A stretch of 64,000 nt of DNA from Chryseobacterium rhizosphaerae (GCF_003385455.1 NZ_QNUF01000029.1:1-64000); one strand, 5' to 3'. Numbered from the stretch's first letter, positions 8,181 to 16,384 are shown. Notes: generated by a model not told the origin, from the sequence alone. Translations and numbers: made by a program.

Positions 8181-8202
8181 CTATTTTAAATCAGATTTTC
8201 TT

Positions 8203-8754
8203 TCATTGATAAAGCCATTTTCTAATCAGCTTCGTATAATTCGGCATCACCACATAAATCACCAGAAAAACCAGACAGCCCGTACTTACCAATGTATCAA
8301 AATACCTATTGGCAGGAATATTCATTAATCGTAAGGAGGGCAATAACAGCAATTGCATCAGCAATGATAAAGGATAAATGGCAGACCAGGTTGCTAAATA
8401 TTGTTTCCATCGAACGGGAACTTTGTTGTCTGTTTTTTCTCCATAAAAAAGAAAATCCAGTCCCGATTTGATCTCATAATTATCTTCTTTTGTGAATAAC
8501 GGATGGGCTTTGTCAATCAATTTTCTTCTGGTATCAGATTCCATCCAATTTCTGAGATTTTCAATCGTATCAAATCGGATAATCACAGTGTAAACAAAAG
8601 TCAGATTCGGAATCGGGCGAACGATTTGCCAATTGATAAAACCTTTGGCTCTTTTGGAAACGGGCAGAATTTCATCCAGCCATTTTTCATACTCGGATTG
8701 TTTGCCGTCGAGAACATGATGGGTAATAACCACAGATGCACCTTGAGTTTCCAT
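8203..8754 (-). CDS. antibiotic-biosynthesis-monooxygenase-fold membrane protein
   Basis: About 183 residues. Residues 1-95 form a dimeric alpha/beta-barrel domain like the antibiotic biosynthesis monooxygenase (ABM) family: VVITHHVLDGKQSEYEKWL, then AKGFINWQIVRP, then FDTIENLRNWMES. The second half has two hydrophobic helices (YPLSLLMQLLLLPSLRL and LVSTGCLVFLVIYVV). Such ABM-plus-membrane proteins are common but uncharacterised. I choose the start METQGAS at 8754 because the longer frame from 8799 would run into the kinase gene, while this one leaves a 10-base gap. It is co-transcribed with the kinase, so it may be part of its output or sensing. Confidence 0.78.
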   Translation of the reverse strand: METQGASVVITHHVLDGKQSEYEKWLDEILPVSKRAKGFINWQIVRPIPNLTFVYTVIIRFDTIENLRNWMESDTRRKLIDKAHPLFTKEDNYEIKSGLDFLFYGEKTDNKVPVRWKQYLATWSAIYPLSLLMQLLLLPSLRLMNIPANRYFDTLVSTGCLVFLVIYVVMPNYTKLIRKWLYQ

Positions 8755-8764
8755 AATTTTTGAT

Positions 8765-10960
8765 TTATAGCTGTTTGAGAAATTGTTTCGCCTCGTCAAT
8801 TGAAAAATTGAGAATGTTTTTTACTTGTTCTAAATCATTTTGCACTTTCTTATTTTTTTCTTTCGACATTTCAAGTGCTGTGAGATTTTCCTCCAAAACA
8901 GGTAAAAGTCCCATTATCGCCACACTTGATTTCAGGTCGTGTGCTCTAAGTTTTACAGTGGTAAAATCCCAGTTTTCGCAAGCGGTTGAAAGATCCTCCA
9001 AATGTGGAGGTATATTATCAATAAATTGTTTGGTAACGGTTTGTTCGAAACTTTTATTGCCACCACTTATCAATTGCATATAGGTTAAATCAATATATTT
9101 AAATGCTATAGGAGTTATTTCTGGTGATTCTGTTTTCTGCAATCCGAAATTGGTTATTAGTTTAAATAATTCTTCTTCATTTATCGGTTTGGAAATATAT
9201 TCGTTCATTCCACTGCTCATACATCTTTCGCGTTCACCAGCCAAAGCATGTGCGGTCATTGCAATGATTGGCGTGTTTAGTTTCAGTTCTTCACGGATTG
9301 TTTGCGTGGCAACATAACCGTCCATTTGTGGCATTTGGATGTCCATTAAAACCAAATCACAGTCATTGTTTTTGAGAAATTCTACTGCTTCCAAACCGTT
9401 GTTTTTGGTATCAAAATCGATATTCCATTGAGATAGAATATGTTTCATCAGACTTTGATTGATAGCGTTGTCATCAACGATTAACACTTTCAAAGGCGCC
9501 TTTGTTTTATCTTTAAAATGATCTGTATCAATTTTAGGAATCACATTAAGCTGTTCTTTTGCAATCGTATAAGGAATATAAAAATGGAAAGTCGTGCCTT
9601 TCCCTTGTTCACTGACAACTTCAATATCGCCATTTTGCAACTGAATCAGGTTTTTTACAATCGATAATCCAAGTCCGGTTCCTCCATAATTTCTCGTTGT
9701 AGAATCTTCTCCCTGATTGAATCTTTCAAAGACTTCACTCAGTTTTTCTTTATCGATTCCGATTCCTGTATCTGAAACTTTGAAACCGATAACAATTTTG
9801 CTATCTGATTGTTGTTTATTATAAATTTCTATATTAATTGTTCCATGAGGCGTAAATTTGATGGCATTTCCGATGAGGTTGACCAAAATTTGTGTCAATC
9901 TCGTGGCGTCACCATTTAAAGTATCTGGTATCGAAGTATCGATTTTGCTGGAAATCGTTAAGCCTTTTTCTTTGGCTCTTTCCACAAAAAATGTTTCGAC
10001 AGAATTTACCAATCCATTGATGCTGAATATGCCTTTGGTAATGCGCATCATTCCAGCTTCGATTTTTGATAAGTCTAAAATATCATTAATAATTGCCATC
10101 AGATTTTCCCCAGAACGTTGAATTGATGAAACAAATTCTTTGGAAGTTTCATCTAAAGGTCTTTTCTGCAAAAGATTGGTGAAGCCTAAAATTCCGCTTA
10201 AAGGCGTTCTGATTTCGTGACTCATATTGGCTAGAAAATTTTCTTTAGTTTGTGCGGCAACCGACGCTTTTTTCTCTGCAACATCCAATTCCTGAATTAA
10301 CAATCTCTGACGTTTGAACTGACGAAGAATGTGATAACCGACAATTGAACCGCTTAAAATCAAAAGAATCAATAAGGAAATATCATACAATCTTGCTTTT
10401 TGTCCCATTGCTTCAGTCTCTTTACTGAGGCTAACCATATGAAGTTTTCTGCTTTCGTAGATTTTAGCAGTGATGGAGGTGATTTCGTTCGAAATTTTTC
10501 GAGCTCTTGGATTGGCAATGGAAGTGTTGTCGTCCATATTTCCAAGGGTGTGATAACGGAGCAATAATTTATCCTTCGTTGTCTTCTTTTCCATTGCAAG
10601 AACGCTCAATCTGTGAATCAATTTTTCTTCAACGCCGTCTGAATTATCTTTCGAAAGTGAATCGAGGAAGTTTTCTATCTGATTGATTTTTTGGTCGATT
10701 CCTTCGAGATGAGTTGTGTCATTGGTCGCAATAGAAGCTCGGATTCTACTTTCAACGCCCAAAATGTCGCGGTCGATTTCACGTAAATGATTGCTGGAAC
10801 GTAATTCGTTGAGAAGTCGGTTGTTGTTTTGAATGAGTCCTTTGGTATTTTTAGCCGAATTGATTTGAACAGCTATCAATAGGAGAGAGCCCGCAATAAA
10901 CGTGAGGATAATGAAGTAACTAAACCGTCTGTTTCCCATTACTGAGGATATTTTTTTCAT
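8765..10960 (-). CDS. hybrid sensor histidine kinase with REC and HPt domains
   Basis: A 731-residue tripartite kinase. A membrane helix (about 14-32) and a second (193-212) flank a helical periplasmic sensor of ~160 residues, CHASE3-like in character but not assigned. A coiled linker leads to the dimerisation domain with phospho-His248 in NMSHEIRTPLSG, then the ATPase domain (N box NLIGNAIKFT, G1 DTGIGI, G2 GGTGLGLSIV). The receiver (490-600) has VDDNAIN, acceptor Asp540 in LVLMDIQMPQMDG, and KP at 591. The C-terminus is an HPt domain with His674 in RAHDLKSSV. The layout predicts a phosphorelay, and the LytTR regulator at 11266 is the nearest partner. The upstream gap 10961-11265 is repeat-rich. 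Confidence 0.92.
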   Translation of the reverse strand: MKKISSVMGNRRFSYFIILTFIAGSLLLIAVQINSAKNTKGLIQNNNRLLNELRSSNHLREIDRDILGVESRIRASIATNDTTHLEGIDQKINQIENFLDSLSKDNSDGVEEKLIHRLSVLAMEKKTTKDKLLLRYHTLGNMDDNTSIANPRARKISNEITSITAKIYESRKLHMVSLSKETEAMGQKARLYDISLLILLILSGSIVGYHILRQFKRQRLLIQELDVAEKKASVAAQTKENFLANMSHEIRTPLSGILGFTNLLQKRPLDETSKEFVSSIQRSGENLMAIINDILDLSKIEAGMMRITKGIFSINGLVNSVETFFVERAKEKGLTISSKIDTSIPDTLNGDATRLTQILVNLIGNAIKFTPHGTINIEIYNKQQSDSKIVIGFKVSDTGIGIDKEKLSEVFERFNQGEDSTTRNYGGTGLGLSIVKNLIQLQNGDIEVVSEQGKGTTFHFYIPYTIAKEQLNVIPKIDTDHFKDKTKAPLKVLIVDDNAINQSLMKHILSQWNIDFDTKNNGLEAVEFLKNNDCDLVLMDIQMPQMDGYVATQTIREELKLNTPIIAMTAHALAGERERCMSSGMNEYISKPINEEELFKLITNFGLQKTESPEITPIAFKYIDLTYMQLISGGNKSFEQTVTKQFIDNIPPHLEDLSTACENWDFTTVKLRAHDLKSSVAIMGLLPVLEENLTALEMSKEKNKKVQNDLEQVKNILNFSIDEAKQFLKQL

Positions 10961-11012
10961 AAGTGTTTGTACTTATTTTGAATTGTTGAAAACGACTTTA
11001 CAATTTATAAAA

Positions 11013-11170
11013 AAACACTCCGTCAAAAATTCTTCGAATTTTCGTCACCAGTGCCTTAATATTTTTTATTTATTTAATTCGGCAAATCTCGTTCATCGAT
11101 TTCCAAAGGAGGGGAATTTGTGCACATCTACCAACATCGAATTACTGCAGCCCGACTTGAGTGGAGATTT
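11013..11170. repeat. degenerate intergenic repeats
   Basis: CTGCAGCCCGACTTGAGTGG (11145-11164) is the reverse complement of 1801-1820 with one mismatch. The preceding part has the GTCAAAAATTCTTCGAATTTTCGTCA segment and a later AAAGGAGGGGAAT string, which resembles a mosaic repeat often seen between Flavobacteriia genes. No coding frame or promoter is convincing here, although the kinase promoter must lie in this 305-base gap or overlap it. Confidence 0.4.
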
Positions 11171-11265
11171 TTTTTTTGCTTGTTCTGAGGATCTATTTAA
11201 TCTGAAATCGTGTGCAAAAAAGATTGGGAGCGGAAGATGGAAATAACTGCCCAATTAATATTCAA

Positions 11266-11961
11266 TTAGAAAACATTCATTCTCGCATTGAGTGCCTTTC
11301 TGTAAGCGTCTGCAACGGGAATAAATTTTCCGTTTATCATAATTCCGCCGTCCTGAAGCGTATCTATCTTGCCAAGAGAAACGATGTAAGAGCGATGAAC
11401 TCTTATGAAATGGTTTTTTGGGAGACGCTCTTCTGCTGTTTTCATCTTGCCGTGAATGGCAAACATTTTTTCCCTAGTGTAGAATTTTACATAATCGCCC
11501 ATCGCCTCCGCATAAAAAATATCATCCAGCTTCAAACGTCTTGTGATATTGGAATCTCTCACGAAAAGGAACTCATCTTTGGTGACTTCCACATCTTCTT
11601 TTCTGCTTTCCAGAATCGATTGTGCTTTGCTCACAGCTTGTAAAAATCTTGCAGGCATCACTGGTTTCAGGATGTAATCTGCGATATTCAGTTCGAAAGC
11701 TTCGAGTGCGTAATCCTTATTTGAAGATGTGAAAATAATGATAATGTCTTTCCCTGAAAGGTTTTTGGTGAGTTCTATTCCGGTCATTTCCGGCATTTCG
11801 ATATCCAAAAATATCAAATCTACCTGATTGTTTTGCAAATGATTGTAAGCTTCAATAGCGTTGGAATATTCGTTGACAATCGTCAAATTCGGAACTTGTT
11901 TTGCCAAGTGTGCGAGAGTGGTTCTTGCGATATCGTTGTCATCAACAATCAAGGCTTTCAT
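11266..11961 (-). CDS. LytTR-family response regulator
   Basis: A 231-residue regulator. The receiver domain (1-120) has the acidic pocket VDDND and acceptor Asp53 in LIFLDIEMPEMTG, Thr/Ser at 83-85 (FTSSN) and Lys104 in YILKPV. The output domain (about 130-231) is LytTR: FYAEAMGDYVKFYT, then NHFIRVHRSYIVSLGKI. LytTR proteins bind direct repeats in DNA through beta strands. A -7 element, TATATTTG on the minus strand, overlaps 11982-11992 close upstream. It is the likely phosphorelay target of the hybrid kinase, although the two are separated by 305 bases of repeats. Confidence 0.9.
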   Translation of the reverse strand: MKALIVDDNDIARTTLAHLAKQVPNLTIVNEYSNAIEAYNHLQNNQVDLIFLDIEMPEMTGIELTKNLSGKDIIIIFTSSNKDYALEAFELNIADYILKPVMPARFLQAVSKAQSILESRKEDVEVTKDEFLFVRDSNITRRLKLDDIFYAEAMGDYVKFYTREKMFAIHGKMKTAEERLPKNHFIRVHRSYIVSLGKIDTLQDGGIMINGKFIPVADAYRKALNARMNVF

Positions 11962-12015
11962 AGGGATAGTTTATTATGGTTGACACAAATATAATTATTC
12001 CTTTTCTTATTTTCT

Positions 12016-12492
12016 TTAATTTCTGAAGTAAGAACGAATCATCCAGGCCATTTCTTCGTGCGTTTCTATAAGGCTTGTGATGAAGTCGCTGGAGCCGTAA
12101 TCTTTGTATTTTTCAGCAAAAGGCGTAACATTTCCTCTTAGAAAATCGATGATGCTTTCGTGGTCTTTTAATAAATCCTTCATAAAGCCCAATCCGTCAT
12201 TGGTTCTCTCGCTGTATTCTGTAAGATGTGTCAATTCTAGATAGATTTTCATTGTAGCAGGTGCATAATGTCCGATTTTTCGTAGACGTTCTGCCACGCT
12301 GTCAATCAGTTCATCTAATTGTTTATATTGCTCTTTAAAGAAAATGTGATTGGCGTGGAAGTTATCGCCAGTCACATTCCAATGGGCGTTTCTTGTTTTG
12401 ATGTAAAGTACGGTTTCGTCTGCCAAAAATTTTGCCAATTGTTCCGCCACAGCTTCTGTGTTTTGCTTTGTAAGTCCGATGTTTGTTTTCAT
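12016..12492 (-). CDS. dps: Dps family DNA-binding ferritin
   Basis: A 158-residue four-helix Dps/miniferritin. The inter-subunit ferroxidase ligands are visible: His38 in TRNAHWNVTG, then FHANHIFFKEQYKQLDELIDSVAERLRKIG carries the Asp/Glu pair. The C-terminal helix includes ETHEEMAWMIRSY. Dps oligomers (12-mers) oxidise Fe(II) with H2O2 and coat DNA, protecting against oxidative damage in stationary phase. The N-terminal tail is short with only a few lysines, so DNA binding is uncertain. It is a single-gene unit whose promoter region carries copy C of the shared element, tying it to the bicupin-peroxiredoxin operon. Confidence 0.92.
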   Translation of the reverse strand: MKTNIGLTKQNTEAVAEQLAKFLADETVLYIKTRNAHWNVTGDNFHANHIFFKEQYKQLDELIDSVAERLRKIGHYAPATMKIYLELTHLTEYSERTNDGLGFMKDLLKDHESIIDFLRGNVTPFAEKYKDYGSSDFITSLIETHEEMAWMIRSYFRN

Positions 12493-12522
12493 AATAATAG
12501 AATTTTAATTGTTATTTTTAAT

Positions 12523-12586
12523 GATATAAAGTTCGGTAGGAGGGATGTTGTTTTTAGAATTTTTTCGTTGAATGGGCAAAATCAGT
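12523..12586 (-). promoter_or_regulatory. shared regulon promoter, copy C (dps)
   Basis: TAAAG at 12527-12531 lies 35 bases before the dps start codon, and the 23-base element at 12564-12586 (core TGAATGGGCAAAA) starts exactly 37 bases from it. It matches copy A at 21 of 23 positions. The sequence between the two parts is not conserved, so this is not simple duplication of the whole region. Confidence 0.6.
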
Positions 12587-12695
12587 AGTTAAATTTGGGA
12601 TAGAAAATATTTTGGTGAGAATATACTAAAATGTACCTATAACTATATCATAACCAAAATTTATGCTTAGAAGATTTTCAAGTCATCAGAAAAAA

Positions 12696-12730
12696 GTAAA
12701 AAAGTGCGCCAACTAAAGACAGTTGGCACA
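12696..12730 (-). terminator. hairpin, possible minus-strand terminator
   Basis: TGCGCCAACT (12705-12714) pairs with AGTTGGCACA (12721-12730) apart from one mismatch, with a 6-base loop. An A-rich run precedes it on the plus strand and would be a T run on the minus strand. No minus-strand gene sits upstream. The gap 12587-13367 otherwise shows a short inverted repeat (GAATGGAA...TTCCATTC near 13023-13053), a good promoter at 13120 and no gene that I can support. Confidence 0.4.
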
Positions 12731-13103
12731 ATTTGGTAAACTTGTGATCTCTACTAGCTAAGTAAAATTGCTAAAGCAGGTAAACAAAATAACTGCTATT
12801 TTTTTAACAGCATGGGGCTGTCTACTTATAACGTTCAGTAGTCGGTTTTAAATAATTCCACTAATTTGATAGGATAGTTATATATGTCAGTACAAGCTAG
12901 TTTTTTATTCAATTGACTCTCCATTTAAGCACGGACTCATGCAGAATTATTCAGTCTCTTACATTTTGTAATTATTTAAGTCTTATGTATTCAAATGTAT
13001 GAAGATACTTGGAATTATAAAGAATGGAAAGACACTCCCTATTCTTCCATTCAAGAAAAGTTAATTTGAATTTTAATAGCTGAGTGAGAAATATAATTGC
13101 ACA

Positions 13104-13127
13104 GGTCAATTATTTAACATATATTTG
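13104..13127 (+). promoter_or_regulatory. candidate promoter with long leader before the cold-shock gene
   Basis: TATATTTG at 13120-13127 is a perfect TAnnTTTG -7 element, with TTG near 13098 as a loose -33 element. The next gene start is 13368, so transcription from here would give a leader of roughly 235 bases. Long structured leaders are known for cold-shock mRNAs in other phyla. A nearer promoter cannot be excluded. Confidence 0.35.
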
Positions 13128-13367
13128 TAGAATAATAAGGCAACTGCATAATATCAGATTTTAATTTAATCTTACGTGTAATGTCAGCCGCTCAATTTTG
13201 TCATTAATATTTTAGGTGTTCTACCTTTTAAGAAGTTCGATTTTCACTCTTAAACTTTATTCATCCAATTTTTTCTCTCAAAAATTATTATTGTTTTGAT
13301 TTACATCAGGACACAAGGATAATTGATCCTTTAAAACAGAATACAATAATTTTATAATACATATACA

Positions 13368-13559
13368 ATGCAACAAGGAACAGTGAAATTCTTTAACGAT
13401 GCCAAAGGATTTGGTTTTATTACTCCATCAACAGGTGGTCAAGACGTTTTCGTACATACTTCAGGTTTAGTAGATAACATTCGCGAAAATGATGTCGTAA
13501 CATTCGATTTACAAAATGGAAACAAAGGTGTTAATGCAGTTAACGTTAAAATAGCGTAA
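13368..13559 (+). CDS. cspA: CspA-family cold shock protein
   Basis: A 63-residue single cold-shock domain. RNP1 is KGFGFI (about residues 14-19) and RNP2 is DVFVHTSGL (27-35), the two motifs that stack on single-stranded RNA and DNA. The length and the start MQQGTVKFFNDAKGFGF are standard for the family. It acts as an RNA chaperone in the cytosol. It is a single-gene unit closed by a strong terminator at 13588. The gene is the last normal housekeeping-type gene before a region of mobile-element debris. Confidence 0.95.
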   Translation: MQQGTVKFFNDAKGFGFITPSTGGQDVFVHTSGLVDNIRENDVVTFDLQNGNKGVNAVNVKIA

Positions 13560-13587
13560 CTTCAATTAATAACTATATACGTTATTG

Positions 13588-13619
13588 AGAGAGCAAATAA
13601 TTTATTTGCTCTCTTTTTT
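13588..13619 (+). terminator. intrinsic terminator of the cold-shock gene
   Basis: AGAGAGCAAAT (13588-13598) pairs perfectly with ATTTGCTCTCT (13604-13614), loop of 5, followed by a run of T. It lies 28 bases past the cold-shock stop codon. Confidence 0.85.
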
Positions 13620-13738
13620 ATTTTAAACTTCTCAGTACATAATTATTTCTGCCTCAGTTCAAATACGTTAAATAGTCCTGCCTCTGGTCCATCTAAAATT
13701 TATATACAATACCGTCCCATCTTTTAATATCACATCTT

Positions 13739-14362
13739 ATGGAACAATTAATTATCATAGGTTTGTTAATCACTATCATCCTAATTTTGTGGGATAAGAA
13801 GTTTTCAAACTACCATCCTGAGGAAAAAAATGCCGAAACTCAGCTCGAATTACCCTCTATTATTGGAGAAACAAAGAAAGAAGAGAGAAAACCAGTGCCA
13901 TCTGATGCTGATCAAGGTCAGAAAGAATCTATCGTAACAAATGCAAATAATTTTGATTCAGAAACTAAGGAGGAAGTATTTGAACATATTGCTTCAAGGA
14001 AAGAACTTGGCGGCATACTGGTCAAAAATAATGATTGGGATGACGAGGAAGAAGACTGGCAATATCAGGATGATTCTAAAATTGAAAGCTGGTTTGCTAC
14101 AGGGGTTACCTTCCAGGAATTGAGTACTGCGGGTCAGCTGCTTCAACAGGATTTGCTGGAGCCTGACTTAGAACAGCAAGCAGTCGATATTATTCAAAAA
14201 ATTCAGGGAACCGAGCTTTTTGATCTTTTAGAGAATTCATTAAGAGATGCTTCAAAAAGAATTGCCAGTTTGTTAAGCTCGAGCATTTCGAATGATGACG
14301 AGATCGTTTCTTCTAAGCGAAGTAATTCTTCGGACAGTTTCGATATTAGGGAGTTTGTTTAG
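13739..14362 (+). CDS. traD: conjugal transfer protein TraD (DUF4122), orphan
   Basis: A 207-residue protein with one N-terminal membrane helix (LIIIGLLITIILILW, about 4-18), an acidic low-complexity middle (DDEEEDWQYQDD near 102-113) and a conserved C-terminal block: FATGVTFQELSTAG, then QQAVDIIQKIQGTELFDLLE, ending FDIREFV. This fits the DUF4122/TraD protein encoded near the start of tra operons in Bacteroidota conjugative transposons; its precise role is unknown. No traA-C, traE-Q or relaxase gene is nearby, so this is a stranded piece of an integrative element. It runs convergent with the YhcG gene. Confidence 0.75.
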   Translation: MEQLIIIGLLITIILILWDKKFSNYHPEEKNAETQLELPSIIGETKKEERKPVPSDADQGQKESIVTNANNFDSETKEEVFEHIASRKELGGILVKNNDWDDEEEDWQYQDDSKIESWFATGVTFQELSTAGQLLQQDLLEPDLEQQAVDIIQKIQGTELFDLLENSLRDASKRIASLLSSSISNDDEIVSSKRSNSSDSFDIREFV

Positions 14363-14444
14363 GCAAATTCCCTTTTTCAATATTTTTTTAAGACTCAGAT
14401 CCTACAATCCAAGCCTTGAATTGGACGATATTATATTTAGAGAT

Positions 14445-15341
14445 TTATCTTGTATGGTCAAACAACTCATGCAATTTCTTCTGCAGAACTTTTTTGTCCG
14501 GAAGCTGGGTCTTGTATTCAGAGACCATGGTTGGAGACAGACTTCTGCTAAGCGCATATTCTACCACCTCACTATCTTTGTCTTTACAGAGCAGTACGCC
14601 AATGCTTGGGTTTTCATTCTGACGTTTGACATCCCGGTCGAGAGCCTCCAAATAAAAGTTGAGCTGTCCTAAATGCTCCGGCTTGAATTTATCAGCTTTC
14701 AGTTCAAATGCGACCAGGCATTGCAGGCCTCTGTGGAAGAATAATAGATCAATATAAAAATCAGAATTTCCCACTTGCACTTTGTACTCCTCGCTGATAA
14801 AAAGAAAATCTCTACCTAATTCCAGTATGAAATTCTTCATCTGCTGTATCAGTCCTTTTTGGAGATCATTTTCATTAAATGTTTCAGGTAAATTCAAAAA
14901 GTCAAAGACATAGCTGTCTTTAAAGGTATTGGCAATGTCTGCGTTGGTTTCTCTCAACAGTGTTGAGAGTTTTGAATTTCCGATCATGGTTCTCTCAAAA
15001 AGGCTGCTGGAAATTTGCCTCTCAAGTTCCCTAAAACTGTAATTTTCCTGCTTTGTGAGTTTGATGTAAAATTCTTGTTCTTCAATTGTTTTGCAACGTG
15101 AAAATATAGCCAGATTATGGGACCAGCTGATTTCTCTCAACAGTGTTGAGATTTTTGGAAACTCCTTGTAGGTTTCATAAAACTGCTTCATTCTCCAAAG
15201 GTTTTTATCCGAAAATCCTTTGATGTCAGGTTCATTGGTCTGGATATATAGAGATAATTCTTTGACCACAGATTGTCCCCATTCACTTAGCTCCATCTTT
15301 CTACTGATATATTCACCAATATTCCAATATAAGGTGATCAA
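14445..15341 (-). CDS. YhcG/DUF1016 family PD-(D/E)XK nuclease domain protein
   Basis: About 298 residues from the first available start. The N-terminal domain includes LYWNIGEYISRK and the central ISWSHNLAIFSRCK. The C-terminal nuclease domain (about 175-295) shows DFYIDLLFFHRGL and AFELKADKFKPEHLGQL, the D...E-x-K core. YhcG proteins are linked to mobile DNA and restriction islands and may stabilise replication or recombination intermediates; this is not settled. The start is TTG at 15341. The frame stays open upstream as KTINTELITLYW but holds no ATG, and relatives carry some 20 more residues, so the N-terminus is likely trimmed or frameshifted in the A-rich run at 15361-15369. The gene encodes two STLLRE repeats with identical palindromic DNA. 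Confidence 0.85.
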   Translation of the reverse strand: MITLYWNIGEYISRKMELSEWGQSVVKELSLYIQTNEPDIKGFSDKNLWRMKQFYETYKEFPKISTLLREISWSHNLAIFSRCKTIEEQEFYIKLTKQENYSFRELERQISSSLFERTMIGNSKLSTLLRETNADIANTFKDSYVFDFLNLPETFNENDLQKGLIQQMKNFILELGRDFLFISEEYKVQVGNSDFYIDLLFFHRGLQCLVAFELKADKFKPEHLGQLNFYLEALDRDVKRQNENPSIGVLLCKDKDSEVVEYALSRSLSPTMVSEYKTQLPDKKVLQKKLHELFDHTR

Positions 15342-15747
15342 TTCTGTATTGATTGTTTTGTTTTTTTTGAAATTCCATACAAATTTACAATTAATTATAA
15401 ACGAATGCTGACACGTGTCTTGTTAGTTTAAAGTCAAAAGATTCCTGATGATGCCATTAGCCTAAAATAATTCCAAGGCTCAGACACCTTTGTCTCATAG
15501 TTCCGCAAAGTGCGGCACACCATAACAAATTGATGTGTTTCAATTATGAAAAAACAAAAAAAAAAACTACTGGTATCAGGTTTAACCTTTATAGCAGTAA
15601 CAGGTGTATTAAAAATACATTTTATCAACAATTGTTATCAGTGATAATTAAAGGAATCATTGAAAAGACTTTGTTTAAATCTAAGCGGCTATAATTTTTA
15701 TTATAGAATTATTGTTTTGTTCTATGTAAGGTCGTCCAGTTCAAGTT

Positions 15748-15949
15748 TTAATCGATCAGTTTTTCAATAAGTTGCTTTAATTCTTTCTCATCTGGTATGT
15801 ATGTGCTATATTTACTTGCAAACAGTTTCTCATTTTCAGACATAACAGAATATTTTACCACTGTTCATCTTTTTCAGTGCACAGGATTATACCAATAGTA
15901 GGATTGTCATTATCTCCTTTTTTAAGATCATTGTACTGCTGGTAATCTT
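15748..15949 (-). pseudogene. C-terminal remnant of a second YhcG/DUF1016 gene
   Basis: On the minus strand the DNA reads YNDLKKGDNDNPTIGIILCT, then EKDEQ, then after a frame change VKYSVMSENEKLFASKY and the end DEKELKQLIEKLID. This is the usual last 65 residues of a YhcG protein (compare NPSIGVLLCKDKDSEVVEYA in the intact neighbour). An in-frame TAA after EQW breaks it. The upstream two thirds of the gene is absent: sequence homology stops near 15949. Confidence 0.7.
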
Positions 15950-16030
15950 AACGGGTATGGTGATAGTTACAATGAATGGTAAAGCGAGGTTTCATAAAAA
16001 AGTTCCGCTTTACCGGATATTTTTGCAAGG

Positions 16031-16384
16031 TTTACCGGTTTTACGACAAGCTTAGCACTTAATAATGAACTTCAACTATATACTAAAGGTGAGGCCAGAG
16101 AGATAATACGTGAAAATGTGAATGAAACAAATCCCCAACTTTTCATTACTCTGCAGAATGCTTATCAGGCATATATGAATGCTGGAAATGATATTTATAC
16201 AGCAAAGAATTCTTCTCCCGGATATATAAGCAGTCTGCTAAAAGAACATGTATTGGTAAATGCTACCCGGAATTATTACAACCTGATGCTTGGTGGGATA
16301 TTATGCGTTATTATGATCGTTTTATTACTGCCGCAGGTTCATAAGGTAGTACTTAAACTGAAGAAAAGGCAGGTTCCTTATTAG
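16031..16384 (+). pseudogene. C-terminal remnant of an EmrB/DHA2-type MFS efflux transporter
   Basis: The open frame reads FTGFTTSLALNNELQLYTKG, then NPQLFITLQNAYQAYMNAGNDIY, then a last membrane helix YYNLMLGGILCVIMIVLLLP and a basic tail ending VPY. The long soluble loop before the final helix and the F-I-P-Y/V-P-Y type end match the 14-helix DHA2 drug exporters of Bacteroidota. About 400 residues of upstream transporter are missing, so it is non-functional. A 9-bp inverted repeat (GGTAAAGCG at 15978-15986, complement at 16006-16014) lies between this remnant and the YhcG remnant, near the deletion junction. Confidence 0.65.

Noticed and set aside
11212..11643. Plus-strand 143-codon frame opposite the LytTR regulator
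   Set aside because: Antisense shadow; the minus-strand frame has both receiver and LytTR signatures.
15546..15644. Short plus-strand ORF MKKQKKKLLVSGLTFIAVTG...
   Set aside because: It has a basic start and a hydrophobic stretch like a signal anchor, but only 32 codons and no match I recognise; it may be a scrap of a secretion-type gene linked to the MFS remnant.
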